From contig CAZMRF010000045.1 of NCBI GenBank assembly GCA_964568735.1, positions 1 to 41,306 on the forward strand: 41,306 nucleotides of DNA, given 5' to 3'. Of this stretch, positions 6,169 to 15,274 are shown in pieces. The position numbers and the translations under genes are program-made. The notes below the pieces were generated by a model. It saw only the letters and a list, made by a program, of their open reading frames with translations, was not told the origin of the DNA and did no database searches. Numbering within the stretch: the first letter of the stretch is position 1; each line of letters starts with the position of its first letter. The DNA comes from CAZMRF01 sp964568735. Lineage in GTDB: Bacteria > Acidobacteriota > Polarisedimenticolia > JACPZX01.

Positions 6169-8763
6169 GTGAATCGAACAGTTGGCACCCTGCTGGCGGT
6201 CCTCGCGCTCGCGAGCGGCTTTTCCACGGGCGCGGTGCTCTCGCCCGAAGAGTTCCTGGGGCGGCGGGTCGGGGAGGATCGCTACCTCGCCTCGTACCCC
6301 AAGGTCATCGAGTACATGCGCCAATTGGCGAAGGCATCCGATCGGGTCAGCGTCGAGTCGGCGGGTGAATCGACGCTGGGCCAGGAAATGATGGTCGCGA
6401 TCCTCACTTCCGAGGCGAACCAGGGACGGCTGGATCGGTACCGGGAGATTTCGGCGCGGCTCGCGAGCCCCGACGGCCTCGGCGAGGCCGAGGCGCGGGA
6501 GCTCGAGCGCGAGGGGAAGGTCATCGCGCTCGTGACCTGCTCGATCCACTCCACCGAAGTTGGCTCCACGCAGATGGCGATGGAGCTGGCCTGGGAGATG
6601 GCCGTCACGAAGGATCCCGCGACCCTCTCGTGGCTGGACGACGTCATCCTCCTGGTGATGCCTTCGATCAATCCCGACGGGCAGATCATGGTCGTGGACT
6701 GGTACAACAAGTACCTGGGCACGGAATACGAAGGCGGCCGGATGCCCTGGCTCTACCACCACTACACGGGACACGACAACAACCGCGACTTCTACATGCT
6801 CACGCAGAAGGAGTCGCGCGTCGTGAACGACGTCCTCTACCACCGGTGGTTCCCCCAGGTCTTCCTCGACGAGCACCAGATGGGACAGATCGGGCCCAGG
6901 ATGTTCGTCCCGCCCCAGACGGATCCGCTCGACCTGGACGTTCCCTCGCTGATCTTCCGGCAGGCGGACATGCTGGGGACGGGCATGGCCCTGCGCCTCG
7001 AGGAGGCCGGCAAGCGCGGCGTGGGCAGCAACATGATCTTCGACAGCTACTGGCCCGGGGGCACGCGCAACACGGCCTGGTGGAAGAACGTGACGGGCCT
7101 CCTCACCGAGGTGGCCAGCGCCTCCATCGCGACGCCCGTCTGGATCGAGCCGGGCGAGCTTCGAGGCGGCGTCAAGGGGCTCCCCGAATACGAGAGGCGC
7201 GCGAACTATCCCTCCCCCTGGGAAGGGGGCTGGTGGCGGCTGCGCGACATCATCGACTACGAGCTGATCGCGACGCGGGCCTTCCTCGAGGGGCTGGCGC
7301 GCAACAGGGAGGGCATCCTGGGGAACTTCCGGCGCCTGGGCCAGGAGTCGATCAGGAAAGGGGGCAGCGAGCCTCCCTACGCCTTCGTGGTGCCGGCGGA
7401 GCAGCATGATCCGGTGGCCGCGGCACGGCTGGTGGATCTCCTGCTTCTCCACGGCGTGCGCGTGCACCGGGCGCGCGAGCCGCTGACGGTAGGCATGGCT
7501 CGATATCCCGAGGGCTCCTATGTCATCCCGGCCGCCCAGCCCTACCGGCCCTTCCTCCTGACGATGCTCCTGCCTCAGCGCTACCCGGAGGTGCTGGCCT
7601 CGCCGGGCGGCGGAATCGTCGAGCCCTACGACGTGGCTGCATGGTCCCTTCCGCTCGCCATGGGCGTCGATGTCCGCACGGCCGAGCGGCCGGTCGAGGG
7701 GAAGCACGACCCGATCACGGCCCCTGCATGGCCTGGAGGCGATCCGGGCGATGGCCCCGGGGGCTACCTCCTCCCTCATTCGTCCGACTCGGCCTTCAGC
7801 GCGATCAACCGCCTCCTCGACGACGGCAAGGAGGTCTATTTCCTCACGCAACCTCTTCGGGAGGGGGGGCCGCAGGGCGAGGCGTGGGTGCCCTCCGGGC
7901 AGGTCACCAGGCAGGAGATGGCGGCATTGTCGGAGGAGGCGCACGTTACCGTCCAGGGGCTCGAGCAGGCGCCGGGCGGATCGGCGTGGCGCCTCCGAAA
8001 GCCGCGCGTCGGCCTCTACAAGCCGTGGGCAGCCAGCATGGACGAGGGGTGGACTCGCTTCCTCCTGGAGCGCTACGGCTTCGAGGTCGTGAGCCTGGAG
8101 AACCGCGAGATCCGCAACGGCGAGTTCACGAAGGCCATCGACGTGCTGATCCTCCCCGACGTGAACGAGTCGATCCTGAAGGAGGGTCGCCCCCCGGAGG
8201 ACGAGCGCCGCTTCTTCGAGCCGCTGCCACCCGAATACGCCGGCGGGATCGAGAACGAGGGTGGCGCGCACATCCGGCGCTGGGTGGAGGAGAGGGGCGG
8301 GAGCGTCGTGGCCATGAACGCCTCTACCGAATACCTCATCAAGCTCCTCGATCTTCCCGTCGCCAACGTCCTGTCGAAGGTGAAGAGGGAGGAGTTCAAC
8401 TGCCCCGGCTCGATGCTGCGCCTCGAGATGGACGCCACCCATCCCCTGGCCTGGGGGATGAGAACCGAGGAGGCGGCCTTCTTCATGGACTCGCCGGCCT
8501 TCGAGACGAGGCCCCCCGGCGGCCGGCTCAGCCGGCGGGTCGTGGCCTCATGGCCTCCCGATGCGAAGGACATCCTGATGAGCGGCTACCTCAAGGGAGG
8601 AGAGCGCCTCGAGAGGCGCGCGGCCGTGATCGATTTCAAGATAGGAAAGGGACGGGTCGTTCTGATCGGCTTCAAGCCGCAGAACAGGGCGCAGCCCAAC
8701 CGGACCTTCAAGCTGCTCTTCAACGCGCTCTACCTGGGAGGCCTCGAGGAAGTCCGGCGATAG
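6169..8763 (+). CDS. Secreted M14 family zinc carboxypeptidase with C-terminal amidotransferase-like domain
   Basis: The chosen GTG start at 6169 follows GAGGGG and gives a signal peptide (MNRTVGTLLAVLALASGFSTGA); 864 residues. Residues about 30-330 are an M14 peptidase domain. SIHSTEVGS carries the His-x-x-Glu zinc pair, PSINPDGQ and HDNNRDF match the Asn/Arg substrate-binding segments, and FLDEHQMG supplies the third zinc His. From about residue 610 a region starting PRVGLYKPW and containing FEVVSLENREI and IDVLILPDV resembles a class I glutamine-amidotransferase-like fold, common in these long bacterial M14 proteins. It should act in the periplasm or outside the cell, trimming peptides. 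It is the first of three clustered M14 genes and converges with the second. Confidence 0.88.
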   Translation: MNRTVGTLLAVLALASGFSTGAVLSPEEFLGRRVGEDRYLASYPKVIEYMRQLAKASDRVSVESAGESTLGQEMMVAILTSEANQGRLDRYREISARLASPDGLGEAEARELEREGKVIALVTCSIHSTEVGSTQMAMELAWEMAVTKDPATLSWLDDVILLVMPSINPDGQIMVVDWYNKYLGTEYEGGRMPWLYHHYTGHDNNRDFYMLTQKESRVVNDVLYHRWFPQVFLDEHQMGQIGPRMFVPPQTDPLDLDVPSLIFRQADMLGTGMALRLEEAGKRGVGSNMIFDSYWPGGTRNTAWWKNVTGLLTEVASASIATPVWIEPGELRGGVKGLPEYERRANYPSPWEGGWWRLRDIIDYELIATRAFLEGLARNREGILGNFRRLGQESIRKGGSEPPYAFVVPAEQHDPVAAARLVDLLLLHGVRVHRAREPLTVGMARYPEGSYVIPAAQPYRPFLLTMLLPQRYPEVLASPGGGIVEPYDVAAWSLPLAMGVDVRTAERPVEGKHDPITAPAWPGGDPGDGPGGYLLPHSSDSAFSAINRLLDDGKEVYFLTQPLREGGPQGEAWVPSGQVTRQEMAALSEEAHVTVQGLEQAPGGSAWRLRKPRVGLYKPWAASMDEGWTRFLLERYGFEVVSLENREIRNGEFTKAIDVLILPDVNESILKEGRPPEDERRFFEPLPPEYAGGIENEGGAHIRRWVEERGGSVVAMNASTEYLIKLLDLPVANVLSKVKREEFNCPGSMLRLEMDATHPLAWGMRTEEAAFFMDSPAFETRPPGGRLSRRVVASWPPDAKDILMSGYLKGGERLERRAAVIDFKIGKGRVVLIGFKPQNRAQPNRTFKLLFNALYLGGLEEVRR

Positions 8764-8788
8764 GGAGCGCGCCCCTCCCCGGTGGGAG

Positions 8789-10651
8789 CTACTGCGGCGT
8801 GAGGGCGCTGTCGGGGACCCACGGCGCGGTGCGGATGCCCAGGTCGCCGTTCACCCTGAAGACGGGGTAGAGCCCCACCTCGGTGTCGAAGAAGGGGGAG
8901 CGCTCGTAGAACCACGAGAGCCTGCGGTCGGGGTCGTCACGCATCGCCGGATCCGATAAAAGGGCCGTCCCGTAGTCGGCGCGAACCTGAGGATCTGCGA
9001 GCGCCTCGGCGGCCATGGCCTCGAGGACGCTGCTCTCCACGACCATCTTCCTCTCGAGGACACTGTCGAAGTAGTTCCACGCGAGGAGGCCGTCGGGCGA
9101 TTCGGGCTCGAAGAGAAAGACGGCCACGGGAGCCGACGGCTGATCCAGGGGGATCCACCAGCTCCCGGCAGGGATCCGGCGCCTCTCAATCCGGGTGCTG
9201 ACCGAGGCCGAGGCGATGTGGTGCCCCTGGAAGGGCTTCTCCGCCCAGGTCATCTCCTTGATCCGGTAGGTTTCGACGTCGAGGCTCCCCTCCTCCACCG
9301 TGCGCTCCACCTGCAAGCCGTGCAGCCAGGCCTTCTCCGCCAGATGGCCCCAGGGCCGCCCCAGGATGTATCCGCGCGGAAGCCTGACCTGCTTGGCGGG
9401 CTTCAGCTTCGCGTAGAAGGGGATCCGGTGGGTGATGGGAGTCGTGCTCCACACGACCCTCGGGCGGCCCGTCACTTCGCTCGTGACGATGCTGTGCTCC
9501 CAGGCCTCGAAATCCACCATCGTCGCCTCGTCGGTGGTCTCCGCGGTGAGGGCGAAGGGCTCGCCCGCCTGCACGCGGCGGATCGTCTCGGCCCCGGCCT
9601 TCGCCACCGCCTCGAGCAGCGCGTGCGGGTCGCCCGCCACCTCTTCCAGGATCGAGACCAGCAGGGCATGGGTGGCAGCGACCCGATCGCGGAAAGGCTT
9701 GTGCGCATGCGATTCTGCGAGAAGGCTCACGCGGTTGTGGGCCTCGAAGTAGGAACTCGAGAACCTCGGCGTCGGGATCCATGCACGCTGGCCCGCGGCG
9801 GGATCGGCCAGGTCGTCGAGGCTGAAGAACGACGAGGAGGGATAACCGGCTTCCCTCACGCCCCGATCGATCGCCGCCTTCATCCGGCCCAGGTAGGCTG
9901 CGAGGGAAGGGGGAGTGTTCGGGCTCTCCCCGGCGTAGTGGGTCATCACGTACTGGAAGTCCATCCCATCTGTCACGTGGCAGTCGACGATCAGGTGGGG
10001 GCGCCAGCGGCGGAAGAGATTGCCGACCAGAGCGCGCGTTTCCGGGGCCTCCATCTTCATGAAGTCGCGGTTGAGATCCAGCCCCCTGCCGTTCGTGCGG
10101 GAGCCCTGGCCCTGCACGGGGCCGTCCTGCGCTATCCGGTTGTATGGGCTGACTCTCTCGTGACCGTCGGCGTTGTAGATGGGGGCCACGAGGAGAATGA
10201 CCTGATCGAGGAGCGCCGCCCGCTGCCCGGTCGCTATCTCGCGAAGCAGGAGGAGCGAGGCGTCCTTTCCGTCGACCTCGCCGGCATGGATCGCGCCCAG
10301 GATCAGGACCACGGGCCTTCCAGAGGCGCGGGCTTTCTCGGGATCGGCGAGGCGGCCCGGCGCGCCGATCACCAGCGGGAGTGGAAAGCCCTCCGTGGAG
10401 CTCCCGAACCAGCTTAGGCGCAGGAGCGGCGAGCGCTTCGTCAGGGTACCGATGTAGTCGATGGTCTCGCGGTAGGAAGGAGTGCATTTCCACCCGCAGG
10501 CCTCGGCAGGCGTGATCAACTCGTCCGGCGCCGCCTCGGAGGGCGCCGTGAGCATCGCGCCGAGGCAGGCGGCCACGTGCAGGAGCCGCCACGCCGCGCT
10601 CGCGCGGCTCGTGCCGACGTGGGGTCGCTTCCCGGGGGATTCCCGCCGCAT
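8789..10651 (-). CDS. Secreted M14 family zinc carboxypeptidase (second of three)
   Basis: ATG at 10651 gives 620 residues with a long signal region whose hydrophobic core (WRLLHVAACLGAMLTA) ends at APSEAAPDE; a TTG at 10690 is a less likely start. The M14 domain occupies about residues 40-330. ILGAIHAGEVDGKD carries the His-x-x-Glu zinc pair, NADGHERVSP and GLDLNRDFMK match the canonical Asn-Arg substrate contacts, and LIVDCHVTDG carries the third zinc His. About 290 C-terminal residues are unassigned. It is transcribed away from the third M14 gene across a 110-base gap and toward the first, so the three are not one operon although they are neighbours. Extracytoplasmic peptide degradation is the likely role. 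Confidence 0.88.
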   Translation of the reverse strand: MRRESPGKRPHVGTSRASAAWRLLHVAACLGAMLTAPSEAAPDELITPAEACGWKCTPSYRETIDYIGTLTKRSPLLRLSWFGSSTEGFPLPLVIGAPGRLADPEKARASGRPVVLILGAIHAGEVDGKDASLLLLREIATGQRAALLDQVILLVAPIYNADGHERVSPYNRIAQDGPVQGQGSRTNGRGLDLNRDFMKMEAPETRALVGNLFRRWRPHLIVDCHVTDGMDFQYVMTHYAGESPNTPPSLAAYLGRMKAAIDRGVREAGYPSSSFFSLDDLADPAAGQRAWIPTPRFSSSYFEAHNRVSLLAESHAHKPFRDRVAATHALLVSILEEVAGDPHALLEAVAKAGAETIRRVQAGEPFALTAETTDEATMVDFEAWEHSIVTSEVTGRPRVVWSTTPITHRIPFYAKLKPAKQVRLPRGYILGRPWGHLAEKAWLHGLQVERTVEEGSLDVETYRIKEMTWAEKPFQGHHIASASVSTRIERRRIPAGSWWIPLDQPSAPVAVFLFEPESPDGLLAWNYFDSVLERKMVVESSVLEAMAAEALADPQVRADYGTALLSDPAMRDDPDRRLSWFYERSPFFDTEVGLYPVFRVNGDLGIRTAPWVPDSALTPQ

Positions 10652-10761
10652 TGAGTGCGCATCGTAGCCGACCTTGCCGCGGTCGAACAAGCGAGCGCCC
10701 CCGTCTCCGGTGAGTCCACGGTGATATCTTGTCCGGCCGTTCCTTGCCGAGAGGAGGATCC

Positions 10762-13716
10762 GTGACGCCCCGCCTGCCCGCCCTCGCGCTCATCCTCGCC
10801 CTGCATCCCCACCCCGTTCCGGCAGCCCCTGAGACGGCTCCGGGCCCGCCGCCCCCGTTGCCAGGCCTGGAATACGCGAAGGCGCTCCTGCCCGGCGTGG
10901 ACTACGACCCGGCCATCACGGATCCGGAGCGGCTCCTGGGCTTCCCGGTCGGTAGCCGGATGGCCACACCGGAGGAGATCGAGCGCTGCCTTCGGACCTG
11001 GGAGGGTCAGAGCCGCCGCGCCTCCCTCTTCGAGTACGCGCGGACCTGGGAAGGCCGGCCGCTGTTCTACGTCGTCGTGACCTCAGAGGCCAACCGTGCC
11101 CGTCTTGACGAGATCCGCAAGGGATACGCGGCGCTCGCGGACCCGGAGGGGCTCGACTCCAGGGAAGCGGAGCGGCTCACGGGAAGCCTGCCGGCCGTCG
11201 CGTGGCTCGCCTATTCGATTCACGGAGACGAGACCTCCGGCAGCGACGCCTCGCTGGCTGTCCTCTATCACCTGATGGCCTCCCGCGACGCTTCCGTCAC
11301 TCGCCTCCTGAACGAGGTGGTCGTCATCGTCGATCCGATGATGAACCCCGACGGACGCGCGCGCTGGGCCCGTCAGGTCGCCGAGCACCGGGGCGCCATG
11401 CCGAGCGTCGACGACCAGTCGCTCCTCCACGCCGGCTACTGGCCCTGGGGCCGGATGAACCACTACCTCTTCGATCTGAACAGGGACTGGATCCTCGGGG
11501 TCCAGCCCGAGACGCGCGGCAGGATCCTCGCGGCGGGATCCTGGCATCCCCTTCTCTTCGTGGATTCCCACGAGATGGGCTCGCAGGACACCTTCCTCTT
11601 CTCTCCTGCGAGGTCGCCCCGCAACCCGCACGTCCCGGCCTTCCAGGTTCGATGGAACGATCTGTTCGCCGCGGAGCAGGCAGCGGCCTTCGACCGGGCC
11701 GGCTGGACCTACTACATGGGAGAGTGGAACGAGGGCTGGTACCCCGGCTACTCCGACTCCTGGGCATCCTTCCGTGGCGCCGTCGGGATCCTCTACGAGC
11801 AGGCGAGCGTCTCCGAGGACGCCGTCCGCAGGCCGCATGGTTCCCTATTGACCTACCCCGAGTCGGTCCACCACCAGCTCACGAGCAGCCTGGCCAACCT
11901 CGAGACCCTCCGCGCCAACGCGCGCGAGATTCTCGGGGAGTTCCTCGCTCAGAGGCGTGAAGCTGTGAGCGCTTCCGGTCCCTACGCGGGGCGGACCTTC
12001 GCCATCCTGCCTACGGACAACGGGGGGCGCCTCGAGGAGTTCCTCGACCGGATGCACCTGCAGGGAATCCGGGTCTACGAAGTCGTGGAGAGTTTCACCG
12101 CGAGCAGCGCCGTGGACCAGGCAGGCCGGGTTTCGAGCCGGGTCACCCTGCCCGCGGGCACGATCCTGGTGCCCAACCGGCAGCCCGAGGCGAACCTGGT
12201 GGCCGCGATGCTCGAGTTCGACACGCGCATGAGCCCCGACTACCTGGCTCGTGAGCGCAAGGAGCTACTCGAGAGCGGCCGGTCGACGATCTACGACGTG
12301 ACGGCGTGGAACCTGACCATGATGTACGGGTTGGAGGCGCTCACGCTGGATGCCGCGCTGCCCTCCGGGGCCCGGCGCATCCTGCCGCCCGAGCGGCCCC
12401 ACGCGGCCGGGGTGGAGGGGCCCGCGCGCTCAGGTCTCTGGATCTTCGACGGGGCCGACGATCGATCGGTAGGTGTGGCGGCCCGACTCATGCAGGCCGG
12501 CCTGGAGGTCCGGGTCGCGGACCGCCCGTTCGAGCTCGAAGGTCGCAAGCACGCCCGGGGCTCCGTCGTGATCATCGCTTCCGAAAACCTGGCCGCCGGT
12601 GTCAGCCGGGAGAGGCTCGAGAGCGAGGTGAGGCTGGCCGCCTCGACGTCGGGACTGGCGGCGGCGGGCGCCGTCTCGGGCCTCGGCGAGGGCGATCTTC
12701 CGGACATCGGGGGCCGGCACTTCAGGCTCCTCGAGCCTCCGCGGATCGCCGTCCTCGCCAGAGGGGGCGTCAGCGGGTACGACTTCGGCGCGATCTGGCA
12801 CATGCTCGATCGGCGGATCGGAATCCCGCACACGCATCTGGATGAGGGAGCCTCCGGAAGCCCGGACCTGCGCCGGTACAATCTCATCGTGGCGCCCGAC
12901 CGGTGGACGGGCGCGCTCCCCGCAGCGCTCCTCGGTGATCTGCGCAAGTGGGTCGAGGCGGGCGGCACGCTCGTCGTGATCGGGGATGCGACGGAGGCCT
13001 TCACCGGGAAGGACTCCGAGCACTCCGCGGTTCGGGCGCTGCCGGCCGTGCTCGGCGACCTCGACAGGTTCGAGAGGCAGGTCCAGCGCGAATGGATGGC
13101 CGCCCTCTCCTTGATGCCGCCTGAAGAGAGGGTCTGGTCGCAGGTCGTCGCGCCGCCGGGCGATGCGGCCTGGACCCTCCCGCTCCCGGAGACTCGCCCC
13201 TCCACGGAAGCGCTGGAGGCCCGGGACGGATGGCTGAAGATCTTCATGCCGAGAGGAGCCTTCGTCGCCGGGCGAGTGAACCAGGAGCACTGGCTCACCT
13301 TCGGCACGGGTCCCGAGCTTCCCATCCTCGTCGCCGACATGCCCGTGCTGATGGCGGCAGAGGGTGTCGAGGCCCCGGTGAGGTTCGGCGTTCTCGTGCC
13401 GGCTGCGGTGACCGCCCCCGCGCCGAAGCCCCCTTCCGCGGACGACGAGGATGAGCCCGTGAAGCGCGTCGGGTGGGCCGCGCTTCCGGAGGGTCGCGAT
13501 CTGAGGCTCAGGATGAGCGGCCTGCTCTGGCCCGAGGCCGCCGAGCGGATCGCGAATTCCGCCTGGGTGACCCGGGAAGCCAAGGGCAGCGGGCAGGTGA
13601 TCCTTTTCGCCTCGCCTCCACTCTTCCGGGGAGCCACGTTGGGCACCGGGAGGATCCTTGCGAATGCCCTCGTCTACGGCCCCGGGCTGGGGGCGAGTCC
13701 TCCGATCCGGCCCTGA
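10762..13716 (+). CDS. Secreted M14 family zinc carboxypeptidase (third of three), long form
   Basis: GTG at 10762 follows GAGGAGG (10751-10757) at five bases, giving 984 residues and a signal peptide (TPRLPALALILALHPHPVPA). The M14 domain covers about residues 40-370. AYSIHGDETSGSD has the His-x-x-Glu zinc pair, MMNPDGRARW and FDLNRDWILG match the substrate-binding segments, and FVDSHEMGSQD has the third zinc His. Later, PRIAVLARGG to GGTLVVIGDATEAF (about residues 665-755) is an amidotransferase-like domain as in the first M14 gene, so genes one and three are probably related by duplication while gene two is the shorter class. The C-terminal approximately 200 residues are unassigned and include an acidic linker (SADDEDEP). 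Confidence 0.88.
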   Translation: MTPRLPALALILALHPHPVPAAPETAPGPPPPLPGLEYAKALLPGVDYDPAITDPERLLGFPVGSRMATPEEIERCLRTWEGQSRRASLFEYARTWEGRPLFYVVVTSEANRARLDEIRKGYAALADPEGLDSREAERLTGSLPAVAWLAYSIHGDETSGSDASLAVLYHLMASRDASVTRLLNEVVVIVDPMMNPDGRARWARQVAEHRGAMPSVDDQSLLHAGYWPWGRMNHYLFDLNRDWILGVQPETRGRILAAGSWHPLLFVDSHEMGSQDTFLFSPARSPRNPHVPAFQVRWNDLFAAEQAAAFDRAGWTYYMGEWNEGWYPGYSDSWASFRGAVGILYEQASVSEDAVRRPHGSLLTYPESVHHQLTSSLANLETLRANAREILGEFLAQRREAVSASGPYAGRTFAILPTDNGGRLEEFLDRMHLQGIRVYEVVESFTASSAVDQAGRVSSRVTLPAGTILVPNRQPEANLVAAMLEFDTRMSPDYLARERKELLESGRSTIYDVTAWNLTMMYGLEALTLDAALPSGARRILPPERPHAAGVEGPARSGLWIFDGADDRSVGVAARLMQAGLEVRVADRPFELEGRKHARGSVVIIASENLAAGVSRERLESEVRLAASTSGLAAAGAVSGLGEGDLPDIGGRHFRLLEPPRIAVLARGGVSGYDFGAIWHMLDRRIGIPHTHLDEGASGSPDLRRYNLIVAPDRWTGALPAALLGDLRKWVEAGGTLVVIGDATEAFTGKDSEHSAVRALPAVLGDLDRFERQVQREWMAALSLMPPEERVWSQVVAPPGDAAWTLPLPETRPSTEALEARDGWLKIFMPRGAFVAGRVNQEHWLTFGTGPELPILVADMPVLMAAEGVEAPVRFGVLVPAAVTAPAPKPPSADDEDEPVKRVGWAALPEGRDLRLRMSGLLWPEAAERIANSAWVTREAKGSGQVILFASPPLFRGATLGTGRILANALVYGPGLGASPPIRP

Positions 13717-13772
13717 GGGCCCCTGTCCCGCTTGTCAGGATCGTCGTGCCGCCGGCGGAGCCCGGAGGCCGT

Positions 13773-13801
13773 TCGACCTGGCACGGGGGCTGGACTAGAA
13801 T
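13773..13801 (+). promoter_or_regulatory. Possible sigma70-type promoter for the parvulin-TlpA gene pair
   Basis: TCGACC (13773-13778) and TAGAAT (13796-13801) are exactly 17 bases apart. The -10 matches 5 of 6 and the -35 matches 4 of 6. It lies about 75 bases upstream of the start at 13878, in the 161-base gap after the third M14 gene. Confidence 0.4.
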
Positions 13802-13877
13802 CCGCTGAGAGTCGACCCCGCACCGAGATTGCCCGGACCCGCTTGACCCGGCAGGCGCCGGAATCTGGAGAATGACG

Positions 13878-14609
13878 ATGAGAACCCTCGCGACGCTCGC
13901 GCGCCTCTCGCTTGGCGGCGCGGTGGCCCTGGTGGGGCTGCTCACCCTGCAGGGAGCTGCGGGCGCGGAGCCGGACGACGCCAAGACGTCGAAGATCATC
14001 GCACGCATCAACGGAGACGACGTCACGAAGACCGAGTACGACGAGTGCATCAACGGAAACAGGCGCTTCTTCGATCTCACGGAGGACTCCGTGCGCAGGC
14101 GCCTCGAGGGGAAGCCCTGGACGGAGTTCGTCTTCGACGAGGAGATCCTCAAGGTCCGGGCCTATGCCCAGCGGCACGCCGCCGAGCTTCCCGTGATGAA
14201 GGAGGCCATCGAGGCGGCGCAGAAGCGGATCCAGGCCGGCGAGGACTTCGCCGCCGTGGCGAAGGAGGTCTCCCAGGACCCGCCCACCGCTCCGAGCGGA
14301 GGATCGCTCGGTGAGGCCAAGGGCTTCTTCGACCTGGTCTATCCCTTCAACCGGGTCGCGCTCTCCCTGAAGCTGGGCGAGGTGAGCGCGCCCGTGCTGA
14401 CGATATTCGGCTATCACCTGATCAAGGTGGACCGCATCATCCCCGCGATGGAAGGGAAGCCCAAGCGGGTCGAAGTGCGCCACATCCTGATTCCCTTCTC
14501 GGGCAACCCGCGCCAGGAAGCGGAGGAGGCGATGGCGCAGGCCAAGGTCGAGATCCTCGTCGCCAAGCCCTACTGCAAGAGCCTCCCCTCCTACTGCCCG
14601 GAAGGCTGA
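13878..14609 (+). CDS. Parvulin-like (PpiC/SurA-type) peptidyl-prolyl isomerase, exported, atypical domain order
   Basis: ATG at 13878 is preferred over ATG 13872 because GGAG (13867-13870) then sits seven bases away; 243 residues. The N-terminus is a signal peptide ending near GAAGAEPDD. Residues about 110-195 match the latter part of a parvulin domain: AQKRIQAGEDFAAVAKEVS, GGSLGEAKGFF, LKLGEVSAPVLTIFGYHLIKVDRI. The usual opening strand of a parvulin domain, (S/R)HILI, does not precede it but appears after it as VEVRHILIPFSGNPRQEAEE, followed by a short tail with two Cys. Either a second domain is truncated or the order is permuted. Its stop shares one base with the TlpA-like start (TGATG), so the two are coupled. 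Periplasmic folding is the likely role. Confidence 0.75.
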   Translation: MRTLATLARLSLGGAVALVGLLTLQGAAGAEPDDAKTSKIIARINGDDVTKTEYDECINGNRRFFDLTEDSVRRRLEGKPWTEFVFDEEILKVRAYAQRHAAELPVMKEAIEAAQKRIQAGEDFAAVAKEVSQDPPTAPSGGSLGEAKGFFDLVYPFNRVALSLKLGEVSAPVLTIFGYHLIKVDRIIPAMEGKPKRVEVRHILIPFSGNPRQEAEEAMAQAKVEILVAKPYCKSLPSYCPEG

Positions 14610-15232
14610 TGCGACGCTCCCTCCACAGACGGCAGCAGGCCCTCGTGCCCTGGCTTGTCGCTGCCGTCCTGGCGGGGGGGGGCCTGGTCTCCGTGGCGCT
14701 CGGGGAGGCGCCCGAAACGGAAGCGGTGGACTACTTCCGCCTGGACATCCCGCTCATCGGGGGAGGAGAGCTGACCGCGGAGGACCTGAGGGGGGAGATC
14801 CTCGTCGTGGACGTTTGGGGGACCTGGTGCGGCCCCTGCCGCCGTGTGATCCCTCACCTCATCCAGATCCAGAACGATTTCAGCTCCCGGGGCGTGAGGG
14901 TCATCGGTATCAGCGCCGAGCCGGCGGAAAACGAGGAGGTCGCCACCCGCAAGGTCCTCCGCTACGCCGCGGAGATGGGCATCAATTACAGCCTCGGCAT
15001 CTTCGACTCCGGCCTCTACGACTGGATCCGGACCCTGATGCGGTTCGAGGGTGACGCATTTACGGTTCCCTCGACCTTCGTCGTGGACAGGGACGGCGCC
15101 GTGATCGCGCGCTACCCCGGTTATTTCCATGGCCAGGAAGACGAGATCCGGCGCCTCCTCGACGATCGCCTCGGAGAAGCGCAGCCCGCGGGCCAGGGGA
15201 GCGCTGCCGGGGCAGCCGCCCCGCGGCGCTGA
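14609..15232 (+). CDS. TlpA/ResA-like thioredoxin-fold protein, exported
   Basis: This 207-residue protein has an N-terminal signal or anchor helix (WLVAAVLAGGGLVSVAL) and one thioredoxin domain. ILVVDVWGTWCGPCRRVIPH carries the redox-active WCGPC near residue 73, followed by GVRVIGISAE and the cis-Pro segment FTVPSTFVVDRDG. This is the TlpA/ResA pattern of membrane-tethered periplasmic thiol-disulfide oxidoreductases that reduce cytochrome c apoproteins or other secreted thiol proteins. Coupling to the parvulin-like gene suggests a joint role in folding secreted proteins, and the two Cys in that protein's tail could be a substrate (inference). The Ala/Gly-rich C-terminal tail is unassigned. 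Confidence 0.85.
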   Translation: MRRSLHRRQQALVPWLVAAVLAGGGLVSVALGEAPETEAVDYFRLDIPLIGGGELTAEDLRGEILVVDVWGTWCGPCRRVIPHLIQIQNDFSSRGVRVIGISAEPAENEEVATRKVLRYAAEMGINYSLGIFDSGLYDWIRTLMRFEGDAFTVPSTFVVDRDGAVIARYPGYFHGQEDEIRRLLDDRLGEAQPAGQGSAAGAAAPRR

Positions 15233-15274
15233 GCACGGCTCGCCCCGGGTTTTCCCACGGATGGGCAGGGCCGC

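Noticed and set aside
4906..8442. A 1178-residue open frame on the minus strand ending with the SGNH protein
   Set aside because: Only the last 344 residues look like protein. The upstream part is antisense to the M14 peptidase gene and reads as compositionally biased shadow sequence.
9700..9750. Possible coding on the plus strand opposite the second M14 gene
   Set aside because: Plus-strand frames here are antisense to intact M14 motifs (NADGHERVSP, LNRDF) and lack any domain of their own.
10722..10730. Extended -10-like TGATATCTT upstream of the third M14 gene
   Set aside because: No -35 element at a suitable distance and only a partial match to the -10 consensus.
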